Assembly: GCF_026427595.1 (NCBI RefSeq) | Contig: NZ_CP101527.1 | Span: 3,405,001-3,469,000, forward strand | Length of the DNA stretch: 64,000 nucleotides | Origin: Alkalimarinus sediminis | Lineage (GTDB): Bacteria > Pseudomonadota > Gammaproteobacteria > Pseudomonadales > Oleiphilaceae | Direction: 5' to 3' | Shown here: positions 9,201 to 16,234 of the stretch, in pieces | Layout of the letters: every line of letters starts with the position of its first letter | Numbering within the stretch: position 1 is the first letter of the stretch | Program-made: the position numbers and the translations under genes | The notes under the pieces: generated by a model | Seen by the model: only the letters and a program-made list of their open reading frames with translations | What the model was told of the DNA's origin: nothing | Database searches by the model: none

Positions 9201-9642
9201 TAGCAGCACAGTAGAGAAATACTCGCCCACGACGTAATTCACGATGAATGAATAACGGGGCCATCAGCAGAATAAAAGCTTCGAAGTAGCGAGCAATTAT
9301 CCAGATCTGCAGGGTTGGGTTTGCATCACTAATAGAGAAAAAGGGTAAACCTACAAACGTGAGAGTATGGAACAGGTCGAGCATGCCAACCCAAAAATAA
9401 CCTACTCCCAAAAACATCAGATGGTTATTGCGTGAAAGGGCGTAAGTATTCCACGCGACAACAAAGCTGATCATCGCAATACTCACGGCAAACAATTCCG
9501 AAAGAGTATGGAACAGCAAATGGTCAAACAAATTAACAGGTATAAGCACAGTCACAAGTAGCAGCGGAACCCACCAAACGAGCCCCACTGACTTTAAAGA
9601 CGTTATTAGCGCTGTATTTAAAAGCTTGGTATTAATAGGCAC
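6286..9642 (-). CDS. MASE3-PAS-GAF-PAS-GGDEF-EAL c-di-GMP signalling protein
   Basis: At 1118 residues this is the largest protein here. Residues 1-255 form a MASE3-type membrane sensor (several helices; GYFWVGMLDLFHTLTF is typical). A PAS domain (about 270-380), a GAF domain (395-550) and a second PAS (560-680) follow, then GGDEF (690-850) and EAL (865-1110). The cyclase motif GGDEF is intact at 767-771, with an I-site RxxD (REED) five residues before it. EAL is intact at 895-897, with DDFGTGYSSLSYL present. Both making and degrading c-di-GMP are possible. Start is GTG at 9642; a stop lies directly upstream in frame. Confidence 0.93.
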   Translation of the reverse strand: MPINTKLLNTALITSLKSVGLVWWVPLLLVTVLIPVNLFDHLLFHTLSELFAVSIAMISFVVAWNTYALSRNNHLMFLGVGYFWVGMLDLFHTLTFVGLPFFSISDANPTLQIWIIARYFEAFILLMAPLFIHRELRRGRVFLYCAAISVFALWAVLKGWVPVMHVASDGLQPIKIVSEYIIIAMLIGAIVAMWGERKNIDRRVLRLVDASIFLTIAAELCFTLYSDFQGLMIMTGHLLKLLSFWAIYVALIESSLKEPFRNLSREANTYDAIPDETVVIDFRGHVRQVNEAVREVTGLSTSQMIGRHCHDALHPANLTIEECDICRAIDSQLQLRNFEIFDLNNEQWFEFSLTNIRYRDELAGMVHVRRNITVRKQAQQKFTRLNRLYTVLSHSNKAILLAKSRADLFQRLCDIAVQQGRFRMAWVGIIQGSSVTPQSFAGDEKGYLNDIQMRVDQSELANGPVGRAAKLAEVCCVNDVAVDPDFEPWRKAALARGYRALAAVPLNFEGDVIGIFTIYSTLPNVFDDEMLNLLSTLSDDISAAILHLEHEQQRLIAEGKLRQLSQAVEQSSNSIIITNADGEIEYVNRSFSQLTGYSLAEVLGQTPKLFKSKETPSSVSKEIWDALLAGKEWNGEFQNRKKDGSLYWSLQSISPIKDEQGNVTHYLSTQEDNTELHAAQETIKKLAFYDPLTNLPNRRLLADRLDQAIASVKRYPNQLVAVMLFDLDNFKRVNDSLGHKYGDMLLQKVADIFVGLVREEDTVSRLGGDEFTVILRGIPNVEKIVDIATLFINRLANPIELMGNQVIIGTSIGIAVFPQDAADSDTLLRNADMAMYHAKAEGKHNFQFYKEEMNTKAQERLLLENKLRHAIESGHFVLHYQPQVDIKTKKLIGLEALIRWIDPIQGVISPLTFVPLAEETGMIGKIGDWVIRKACEENKRLQAFGFPEVKVAVNVSAYQFRHGDHLCRVIQESLAATELSPEYLSVELTESILIENVEDTICQLRRLKDLGITLAVDDFGTGYSSLSYLKRFPIDVLKIDQSFIRDILDDANDEAIVNAIIGMGRSLGLTVLAEGVETVAHRDYLLQQQCYYAQGYLYCKPKPAEELLECWQAGSLLL

Positions 9643-9790
9643 TCACTAATCTTTTCTAATAATTACACGACAAAGCATATCGACAATAGCACTCCAACCA
9701 ACCATTGGGTCTCTATCGATGTATGATAGAACTAAGAATAGAATAAAATTGACAAAGCAACATGCTAATCCCGCTTAATCAGCGTTTAGA

Positions 9791-10966
9791 TCAATCATTT
9801 TTGTGCTTAGACTGCTTCCAACAATATAGTGCCAACAATACGACTAACAAAAGCGGTACACAGATTAGCAGCAGTGCATGCCAGCCAAACGTATAGAGCA
9901 CCCAGCCAGACGAGAGCGACGCAACCGCTTGAAAGCCGAATACACAAAACTCATTAAAGGCTTGCGCCTTAAACTGCTCACCCTCTCGGTAACTGTGAGG
10001 GAGCAGAGAGGTCCCCCCCACGAATAAAAAGTTCCAACCTATACCTAACAGAATTAGTGCTAGCCAATAATTCATCAACGCTTGATCAACAAACGCAATA
10101 ATGATGCAGAGCACAAACGCGACGACTCCCGCCAACATTACCTTGCTAGCCCCCAGACGCCCTATTAACCAACCGCTGAAGAAGGACGGTATAAACATCG
10201 CCATAATATGACTCTGAATAACCCACTTGGTATCGGCCAGGGAGTGGCCCATATCGATATGCATACTAATAGGCGTTGCAGTCATCACAAAGCTCATCAC
10301 CGCATACCCTACTACCGCTGATAGAATAGCAGCCCAAAATATGGGCTGTTTGGCAATAACAGAAAGATCTCGCCCAATCTGTTGCTGCTCAGAAACCACA
10401 ACCGTCTTCTGTCTATAAAATAAGATCAACACGCTACAACCAACATACAGGCCAGCCAAAATAACAAACCCGCCTACATAAGGTGTAGAAAAAAGATCTT
10501 TGCTACCTAATGAAATTTCAGGCCCCACATAGGCGGCAATCAACCCGCCTAGTAATACTCGCGCTGCAGCACTTGCCATCTCATCGGGTTCAACACTCTC
10601 CATTGCAGCAAAACGATACTGCTGAACAAATGCCAAGCCTGCACCTAATAGAAATATGCCACTACAAAACCACCAGAAGTTTTGCTCCGCTATTGAGAGC
10701 GCTGCGGATGATGCGCCAACAGCACTAATGATGCTACCCAACAGAAAGGCTCGCTTACGCCCTACTTTCTGCATAAGAAAAGTAACTGGCACCACCGCTA
10801 CCGCAGTACCTACGACCATAACCGCTACCGGCAACGTGGCTAACGAGCTACTGGGAGCAAGTGCTGCCCCAATAAAACCACCGGTAAACACCACCATCGG
10901 GGCAGCGGTCATCGCGATCGAACCGATAGCCATTAACAACCAAACGTTAAAAGGCAATATTTTCAT
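9791..10966 (-). CDS. MFS transporter
   Basis: This 391-residue protein has about twelve hydrophobic segments and the loop 2-3 signature of the major facilitator superfamily (MQKVGRKRAFLLGS, about residues 65-78). It would move a small solute across the inner membrane, most likely as an exporter, but the substrate is not evident. It lies 54 bases downstream of cobS on the same strand and may be cotranscribed; a link to cobalamin or corrinoid precursors is only positional. Confidence 0.85.
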   Translation of the reverse strand: MKILPFNVWLLMAIGSIAMTAAPMVVFTGGFIGAALAPSSSLATLPVAVMVVGTAVAVVPVTFLMQKVGRKRAFLLGSIISAVGASSAALSIAEQNFWWFCSGIFLLGAGLAFVQQYRFAAMESVEPDEMASAAARVLLGGLIAAYVGPEISLGSKDLFSTPYVGGFVILAGLYVGCSVLILFYRQKTVVVSEQQQIGRDLSVIAKQPIFWAAILSAVVGYAVMSFVMTATPISMHIDMGHSLADTKWVIQSHIMAMFIPSFFSGWLIGRLGASKVMLAGVVAFVLCIIIAFVDQALMNYWLALILLGIGWNFLFVGGTSLLPHSYREGEQFKAQAFNEFCVFGFQAVASLSSGWVLYTFGWHALLLICVPLLLVVLLALYCWKQSKHKND

Positions 10967-11020
10967 CTACACTTCCAAACTCACGGCTGTTTCACGATTG
11001 CGACGACACGAGGGTGACCA

Positions 11021-11857
11021 CTAAGTAATAAAAGCGCATAGCACTATATAGATCATGACTTCTGATAGTTGCTGAGCAGCACCCAGACAGTCGCCGGTAT
11101 AGCCACCGATTTTGTTAACCAAGTAACGACTAAACATCATATGCATAAGCCACAACAGGGTTAAAAGCGTCAGCACCGTCATCCAGTTTAATAACAGCAG
11201 AACCAAAGCAATGCTAGCAGCCGCAAACAATAGGCCGTTATTCGATAGTTGGCTCGCTAATGGCCTTACTTTGCTTTTATCAACATCCTGCACATAATCG
11301 AGACGGCGAATAAACGTTATCGAAAAAAAACGACTAAGCGGATGAGCAACAAGAAACGCCACAACAACGGCGCCAGAGTAATCGCCACTGGAGAGCATCC
11401 AGATGCCAACGCTCACAGAATCCGAGTTATCTGAAGGGGTTAATGCCAATGTAATCAACGCCATCATTTTAATGATGAGATTTAGAAACAAACCGACAGA
11501 ACCGTAGGTTCCTAAACGAGAGTCTTTCATAATATGGAGAATTTGCTCTTTCTCCCAACCGCCACCAAATCCGTCACACATGTCGGCAAAGCCGTCTTCG
11601 TGAAACGCGCCAGTCATCCAAATGGTCAATGCCATCGACATTATGATGGCCAATAACGGCCCGAGTAGAATAGAGAAAAGCGCGTAGGCAATAGCCGCTA
11701 CACCACCGACCACCAAACCTACTAATGGAAAGTAACGTGAAGATTCATTGAGGTAGTCTGCTTTAAACTCAACCCATTTTGGAATAGGCAAGCGGGTTAA
11801 AAACATTAGTGCAGTAAAAAACAGGTTTAGCTCTTTACGCCAGTTTGGATATATCAT
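11021..11857 (-). CDS. cobS: Adenosylcobinamide-GDP ribazoletransferase
   Basis: CobS joins GDP-cobinamide with alpha-ribazole (phosphate) at the inner membrane, the last stage of cobalamin assembly. The 278-residue protein has the family motifs FLTRLPIP (residues 18-25), AFHEDGFADMCDGFGGGW with its acidic metal-binding residues, and MKDSRLGTYGSVGL. Several membrane helices follow. No other cob genes are nearby and no cobalamin-riboswitch core was found upstream, so this is an isolated salvage or late-pathway gene. Confidence 0.92.
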   Translation of the reverse strand: MIYPNWRKELNLFFTALMFLTRLPIPKWVEFKADYLNESSRYFPLVGLVVGGVAAIAYALFSILLGPLLAIIMSMALTIWMTGAFHEDGFADMCDGFGGGWEKEQILHIMKDSRLGTYGSVGLFLNLIIKMMALITLALTPSDNSDSVSVGIWMLSSGDYSGAVVVAFLVAHPLSRFFSITFIRRLDYVQDVDKSKVRPLASQLSNNGLLFAAASIALVLLLLNWMTVLTLLTLLWLMHMMFSRYLVNKIGGYTGDCLGAAQQLSEVMIYIVLCAFIT

Positions 11858-12076
11858 AAACGTTATAATTACAGCAAATAAGTAGAAAAATGATTAATAA
11901 AACAGAAATTGTTAACCACGACTTAGCCATGCTTAAACGGCTAACAATACACTGCAAAGTCTGCGTATCAAAAGTAAATAACAAAGTATAACACTCTGCT
12001 ATTGAGCTAACGGTAGCGAGTGTCTGTGAATCTAACCTGTAGGTCAACTGAAGTTAGTGTAAAAACCGAATCAACG

Positions 12077-12110
12077 TTATAATAGCTGCACCTTTATAAT
12101 AGCTACACCT
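12077..12110 (+). promoter_or_regulatory. Duplicated promoter segment upstream of rpiA
   Basis: A 17-bp segment is duplicated head to tail (12077-12093 and 12094-12110) with one mismatch. Each copy carries TATAAT, so two equivalent -10 elements are spaced 17 bp apart in front of rpiA. I could not identify a convincing -35. The rest of the 326-bp gap between cobS and rpiA shows no gene. Confidence 0.45.
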
Positions 12111-12183
12111 TTTTATACGCAACTGTAAAAACAGACCGACTACACCCAAGACCTATTGACGTTAGAGTCACCGCGGAGAGACC

Positions 12184-12858
12184 ATGAACCAAGACCAGCT
12201 TAAAGAAGCCGTTGCGAAAGCAGCCCTTGATTACATTCATCCTAAGCTATCAGAAGATAGCATTATCGGCGTCGGCACCGGGTCTACCGCAAACTACTTT
12301 ATTGATGCTCTCGCCACCATAAAAACCTCATTCGACGGAACTGTTGCCAGTTCGGAAGCCACAGCAGAACGCCTTAAATCTCATGGCATCCCTGTTTATG
12401 AACTCAACACGGTTCCTCACTTAGAGTTTTATATTGATGGCGCAGATGAAACTAACGACCGCCTAGAACTGATAAAAGGCGGCGGTGGAGCACTCACCCG
12501 AGAGAAGATTGTTGCTGCAGTGGCACAAGAGTTTGTCTGTATTGTCGACGATACTAAAATGGTCGATATTTTAGGCGAGTTCCCGCTTCCTATTGAAGTG
12601 TTACCGATGGCAAGAAGCCATGTTGCCAGAGAGTTGGTTAAATTAGGAGGAGACCCAGTCTACCGTGAAGGTTTTGTCACCGATAACGGTAATATTATCT
12701 TAGACATCCACAATATGGACCTCTCGGCCCCCATTTCTGTAGAAGAACGTATTAACCAAATTACCGGTGTTGTTACTAACGGACTCTTTGCTTGTCGCCC
12801 TGCTAACGTATTGCTAATGGGCACTGCTGAAGGCGTCAAAACAATCACTGCTAAATAG
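12184..12858 (+). CDS. rpiA: Ribose-5-phosphate isomerase A
   Basis: RpiA interconverts ribose 5-phosphate and ribulose 5-phosphate in the pentose phosphate pathway. The 224-residue length is standard. Conserved elements are [12 protein letters not shown] near residue 30, DGADETN near 84, and [12 protein letters not shown] with the catalytic glutamate near 100-106. Start is ATG at 12184 with GGAGAG just upstream. Confidence 0.96.
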   Translation: MNQDQLKEAVAKAALDYIHPKLSEDSIIGVGTGSTANYFIDALATIKTSFDGTVASSEATAERLKSHGIPVYELNTVPHLEFYIDGADETNDRLELIKGGGGALTREKIVAAVAQEFVCIVDDTKMVDILGEFPLPIEVLPMARSHVARELVKLGGDPVYREGFVTDNGNIILDIHNMDLSAPISVEERINQITGVVTNGLFACRPANVLLMGTAEGVKTITAK

Positions 12859-12880
12859 TAATCCCTTACAACTGATACTA

Positions 12881-12911
12881 TACGGCACCACCTAAAACGG
12901 GTGTTGCCGTA
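12881..12911. terminator. Hairpin between convergent rpiA and DUF2237
   Basis: TACGGCACCACC (12881-12892) pairs with the segment at 12899-12911 to make a stem of about 12 bp. There is no T run on either strand. It probably protects or ends both convergent transcripts. Confidence 0.5.
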
Positions 12912-12912
12912 A

Positions 12913-13299
12913 CTAATTCAGATCTGCAGCGTAACCTTTTAGAACCTCTAAGGGGATAATCTCCAGTGCTTTAATATGGGTGCGAGAGAGATGAACGCGA
13001 GGCGCCATTCCTTGCTCATGAGCCTCTAGCCACCTAGCTGCACATAAACACCAACGATCACCTGCTTTAAGCCCCGGAAAACCAAAGTCAGGCATTGGGG
13101 TAGAAAGGTCATTACCTTTGAATCTGGAAAACTCCAAAAACGCTTGCGTGGCTTCGATACAAACAGTGTGCGAGCCTAGATCTTGGTCGTTGGTATTACA
13201 ACAGCCATCTCTAAAAAAACCGGTAATGGGGTCTTCACTGCAACTAATCAATGGATCACCAAATACATTGACCGATTTATCCATCTCAAACTCGCTCAT
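12913..13299 (-). CDS. DUF2237 family protein
   Basis: This 128-residue soluble protein belongs to DUF2237, a family of unknown function. It carries the family features: NVFGDPLISCSEDPITGFFRDGCC near the N terminus, TVCIEATQAFLEFS, and GDRWCLCAARWLEA. Several cysteines are conserved and could bind metal or be redox active; that is inference. ATG at 13299 is preceded by AAGGAGAAAGT. The XRE regulator ends 29 bases upstream, so the two are probably one operon. Confidence 0.88.
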   Translation of the reverse strand: MSEFEMDKSVNVFGDPLISCSEDPITGFFRDGCCNTNDQDLGSHTVCIEATQAFLEFSRFKGNDLSTPMPDFGFPGLKAGDRWCLCAARWLEAHEQGMAPRVHLSRTHIKALEIIPLEVLKGYAADLN

Positions 13300-13328
13300 A
13301 CTTTCTCCTTAATTAGATATCAGTTTTG

Positions 13329-14078
13329 TCAAAAGCGTTTACTATTGTCTTTTCTAAACGCTTCAAAGACAGTCAACTCCCAAGGCCTCATGGCGATCAT
13401 TATACTGCTACCAAACCGTTCATCCAGTGGTAGCTCCTGATCCTCTTCGTTGAACTGACGAAACTCCTGAGCCAACCGCTCCATTCTTCGAATCATAATC
13501 TCGTTGGACGCCCTTGATAACATCCCTGTCACAAAAAGTCTTGCCTCACCAGGCCCGGTAAAACGTGAGTTGAAGAAATTCGACTGTACCTCTGCATCAA
13601 AAAAACGGTTAATTGGGCCATTCTTAATCCAGCTAAAATCTGTCGACAATAGAAGTTTGACCCGGTTGTTCGGCTGCAACTCAATTAACTTAAACTTATC
13701 TAACGCCGCCAGTAACCGCACCAGTTCATGCTCACTAAACTGGTAAACATCCAGAATATCGTCATATGTCCATCGGTTTGCCACACATACAGCTACTAAT
13801 AACAGCTTGTGGTCACTCACCAATAGAGATTCCTGCTCAAGTGTAAGCTGACTAATCAAACGTTTATCCTGCTCCATCTTTTGCAACAGGTCAGAAATCT
13901 CCATATTCATCAACTGGCAGATCTGGTCAAGCCGTTTAAGGGAGAAATCTTTATCGGCAAATAGCCGCTTAACGCTCGACTCTGCAATATTTAACGCTTT
14001 ACTGACATCTTTGTAAGTTAACCCATGGGCTTTAAGCTCACGCTTTAAGGTGGTCACAATGCTACTGGTTTCAGCCAA
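13329..14078 (-). CDS. XRE family transcriptional regulator
   Basis: The 249-residue protein has an N-terminal Cro/C1-type helix-turn-helix (about residues 8-65; LTYKDVSKALNIAESSVKRLF) and a C-terminal domain of unknown ligand. It starts with TTG at 14078, supported by a strong GGAGAGGA 5 bases upstream. It lies upstream of the DUF2237 gene and is divergent from the YiaA-like/PspA-like pair, either of which it could control. Similar regulators occur widely in marine Gammaproteobacteria without assigned targets. Confidence 0.85.
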   Translation of the reverse strand: MAETSSIVTTLKRELKAHGLTYKDVSKALNIAESSVKRLFADKDFSLKRLDQICQLMNMEISDLLQKMEQDKRLISQLTLEQESLLVSDHKLLLVAVCVANRWTYDDILDVYQFSEHELVRLLAALDKFKLIELQPNNRVKLLLSTDFSWIKNGPINRFFDAEVQSNFFNSRFTGPGEARLFVTGMLSRASNEIMIRRMERLAQEFRQFNEEDQELPLDERFGSSIMIAMRPWELTVFEAFRKDNSKRF

Positions 14079-14273
14079 ATCATCCTCTCCATTTTACAGC
14101 TGCGACTCGACTCTTCTTGTTGGAAGATCGTCATAAGGTATCACTATACAGTACTTATAGTTGACCAAACATAGACTTCAAGCATTTTGGTTGTTTAGTT
14201 AATCCCCAACCACTAAATTTCACACATCAAACACGCAAGCCCAATGAAACAACAGTATGTCAGGAGAATGAAT

Positions 14274-14549
14274 ATGATGATCGATGAAGTTCAAAGTAAT
14301 AGTCAAAGTTGGTTGTTTTTCGTAAAGGCCTCTTTTGCCATTTCACTAATCGCGATGGCCATCGGTATTTTCATAATACCTGTAGACATGACCGTTAAAG
14401 GCTATCTGGCAATATGTGCGCTCTTTATTGTCAGCTCAACCATAACCATGTCAAAAACCCTACGAGACGACCATGAAAGCCAACGTTTAATCAACAAGTT
14501 GTCTGAGGCCAAAACACAACAAATTATCAAAGAGTATTCAGACGCATAA
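14274..14549 (+). CDS. YiaA/YiaB-type inner membrane protein
   Basis: From ATG 14274 this is a 91-residue protein with two membrane helices in the arrangement of the YiaAB two-helix family (WLFFVKASFAISLIAMAIGIF ends the first helix in that family manner; KGYLAICALF starts the second). AGGAG at 14262-14266 is 7 bases from this ATG, so I prefer it to the in-frame ATGs at 14244 and 14268. The function of the family is unknown; in E. coli it has been linked to stress. The PspA-like gene starts 30 bases downstream, so a membrane-stress operon is likely. Confidence 0.82.
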   Translation: MMIDEVQSNSQSWLFFVKASFAISLIAMAIGIFIIPVDMTVKGYLAICALFIVSSTITMSKTLRDDHESQRLINKLSEAKTQQIIKEYSDA

Positions 14550-14579
14550 GTGATAAGTGACCCAATGAGGAGATTTAAC

Positions 14580-15263
14580 ATGAACGTTATGAGAAAAATT
14601 GCCACCGCACTTCGCGGATCAGTGAGAGAAAGTGCCGAAGTTGTTATTGATGCCAATGCCATCCGAATATTTGAGCAAGAGATAGTCGATGCAGAACAAG
14701 GTATCGCTCGCTCAAAGCAACAGCTAGCTTACGTAATGGCAGAGCGCGTTCAACTAGAACGAGCCAACTCAGCACTGCGGGATCAAATATTGTCTAGAGA
14801 GCAACAAATCGCTAAGGCTCTCGTTATAAATGATGAAGTTTTAGCAAGCGAATTGGCTGAAGATATTTTAGAGAAAGAGCAGATCGTTAATGAACAGCTA
14901 ATTGCCGTGCAAAACCTCACCACACGCGAGCGAAATCTCACCCGAAAAATTCAACTATCAGGGCAGCAAATTAAAACCTTCCGTAGAGAACTCGGAATTG
15001 CCAAAGCAACAGCAAGCGCACAAAGCGCATCACGGTTAGCAGGCAGTCATACCAATTCAGTCGATACTAATATTATCGACCTAACATCATCACTGCAGCG
15101 CATCAAACAACAGCAACAACGAATAGATGATACCTCTGACGCAATTGCGGCCATTGAGAATGAGATAGGCGATGGAGCACTCGACAAAAAAGTTGAAAGC
15201 GCAGGACTCGGAACTCGCAAAACAGATATTCAGTCAATCTTGGAGCGGGTTAAAAAAGTATAG
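14580..15263 (+). CDS. PspA/IM30 family protein
   Basis: This 227-residue, charge-rich protein is almost wholly helical coiled coil, as in PspA/IM30/Vipp1 proteins that coat and repair the inner membrane from the cytoplasmic side. Family signs are the N-terminal amphipathic MRKIATALRGSVRESAE and the stretch FEQEIVDAEQGIARSKQQLA. ATG 14580 is chosen because GAGGAG lies 8 bases upstream. It is coupled to the YiaA-like gene. No PspF, PspB or PspC is nearby, so regulation differs from the E. coli psp system. Confidence 0.87.
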   Translation: MNVMRKIATALRGSVRESAEVVIDANAIRIFEQEIVDAEQGIARSKQQLAYVMAERVQLERANSALRDQILSREQQIAKALVINDEVLASELAEDILEKEQIVNEQLIAVQNLTTRERNLTRKIQLSGQQIKTFRRELGIAKATASAQSASRLAGSHTNSVDTNIIDLTSSLQRIKQQQQRIDDTSDAIAAIENEIGDGALDKKVESAGLGTRKTDIQSILERVKKV

Positions 15264-15292
15264 ATTATCACAGCTAAGCGCTATACCAACCA

Positions 15293-15341
15293 AGCGCTCC
15301 CCTCATCTACAAACCCTTTGCATGCACAATGTGGGAGCGCT
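15293..15341. repeat. REP-like inverted repeat after the PspA-like gene
   Basis: AGCGCTCCC (15293-15301) is complementary to GGGAGCGCT (15333-15341). The TGTGGGAGCGCTAC half resembles a dispersed palindrome common in pseudomonads. It could act as a transcript end. Confidence 0.4.
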
Positions 15342-15439
15342 ACTTTGGCAGCTTTCTTGACCTAACACAATTAGCGCCGACTCTGTTTACCATTACACTA
15401 ACTCTATCAATCCTTGGTGGGTATTTTTCAACTCGAGAG

Positions 15440-15455
15440 GTTAACACCTGTTAAC
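15440..15455. promoter_or_regulatory. Candidate operator of the second TetR regulator, copy 1
   Basis: GTTAACACCTGTTAAC is a 16-bp palindrome with one imperfect pair and ends right before the ATG of the TetR gene. It differs by one base from the perfect palindrome at 16114-16129. It would place repressor over the translation start region, giving autorepression. Confidence 0.72.
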
Positions 15456-16034
15456 ATGTTAGATACTAAAGGCAAAATACTGTCAGCAGCCTGCGACATC
15501 TATCTAGAGCATGGATCTAAAGGGATGAGTATGCGCAAAGTCGCAAGTAAAGCTGGCATAACCCCTACGGCTATCTATCGGCATTACGACAGCAAAGAAG
15601 CACTTCACCACCAAGTATTAATGGATGGCTTTCGTAAGTTTGGCTCTTACCTGTATCCGACTATTGCCGGCGCGTCACCACTAGAACAACTCAACCAAGC
15701 TGCAGACGCATTTTTTCGATTCGCAACAGAGCAAACCCGATATTACGAACTGCTTTTTTTAACCATGGATTCAACTAACGAAATAAAAGTTGATAAGGTT
15801 TTGCAACGCGAGGCGTTGGCCACCTATCAGTTTATTATCAACAGTGTAAAAGCATGTATGAGTGCGGGCATTCTTAAAGACGATAATCCCGAAGAAGTCG
15901 CTATGTTGCTGCTATCAGCCTGTAATGGATTTTTTGGTCTTTACGTTTCAAAAAAATTCGAAGGCACTCAACAAGAGATGAAAGCAAAATATGACCGCAT
16001 CTATCAAAGAATTTTAAGAGGCCTTGCGGCATAG
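15456..16034 (+). CDS. TetR family regulator of fatty-acid type
   Basis: From ATG 15456 the protein has 192 residues: an N-terminal TetR helix-turn-helix (about residues 5-52; MSMRKVASKAGITPTAIYRHYDSKEAL) and a helical ligand domain. It is followed by an acyl-CoA dehydrogenase gene, and near-identical palindromes precede both, so I infer control of that enzyme with an acyl-CoA or related ligand. GAGAGG at 15435-15440 is unusually far (15 bases) from the ATG, and upstream TTG/GTG codons at 15414/15417 are alternatives, but family alignment favours 15456. Confidence 0.86.
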   Translation: MLDTKGKILSAACDIYLEHGSKGMSMRKVASKAGITPTAIYRHYDSKEALHHQVLMDGFRKFGSYLYPTIAGASPLEQLNQAADAFFRFATEQTRYYELLFLTMDSTNEIKVDKVLQREALATYQFIINSVKACMSAGILKDDNPEEVAMLLLSACNGFFGLYVSKKFEGTQQEMKAKYDRIYQRILRGLAA

Positions 16035-16113
16035 AGTTTTTGCGGGACATATTCAGGTTGTAGATCATTTTTTGCACATGTACTTCAAAACATGGCAAAC
16101 GTTTGGCCCCAAA

Positions 16114-16129
16114 GTTAACAGCTGTTAAC
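16114..16129. promoter_or_regulatory. Candidate operator of the second TetR regulator, copy 2
   Basis: GTTAACAGCTGTTAAC is a perfect 16-bp palindrome. It lies 105 bases before the acyl-CoA dehydrogenase start and just upstream of the TAGA microsatellite. It matches the palindrome at 15440-15455 in 15 of 16 positions. Confidence 0.75.
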
Positions 16130-16141
16130 TCATTTATTTTT

Positions 16142-16205
<64 letters not shown>

Positions 16206-16234
16206 AATACAAACGGCATCAGGGAGAACACCAC

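Noticed and set aside
11835-12047. 70-codon minus-strand frame upstream of cobS
   Set aside because: It overlaps the cobS start in another frame, lacks a ribosome site, and has no recognisable motif.
11858-12183. Cobalamin riboswitch upstream of cobS
   Set aside because: I looked for the conserved B12-box core (GCCACTG-like) on the minus strand and did not find it.
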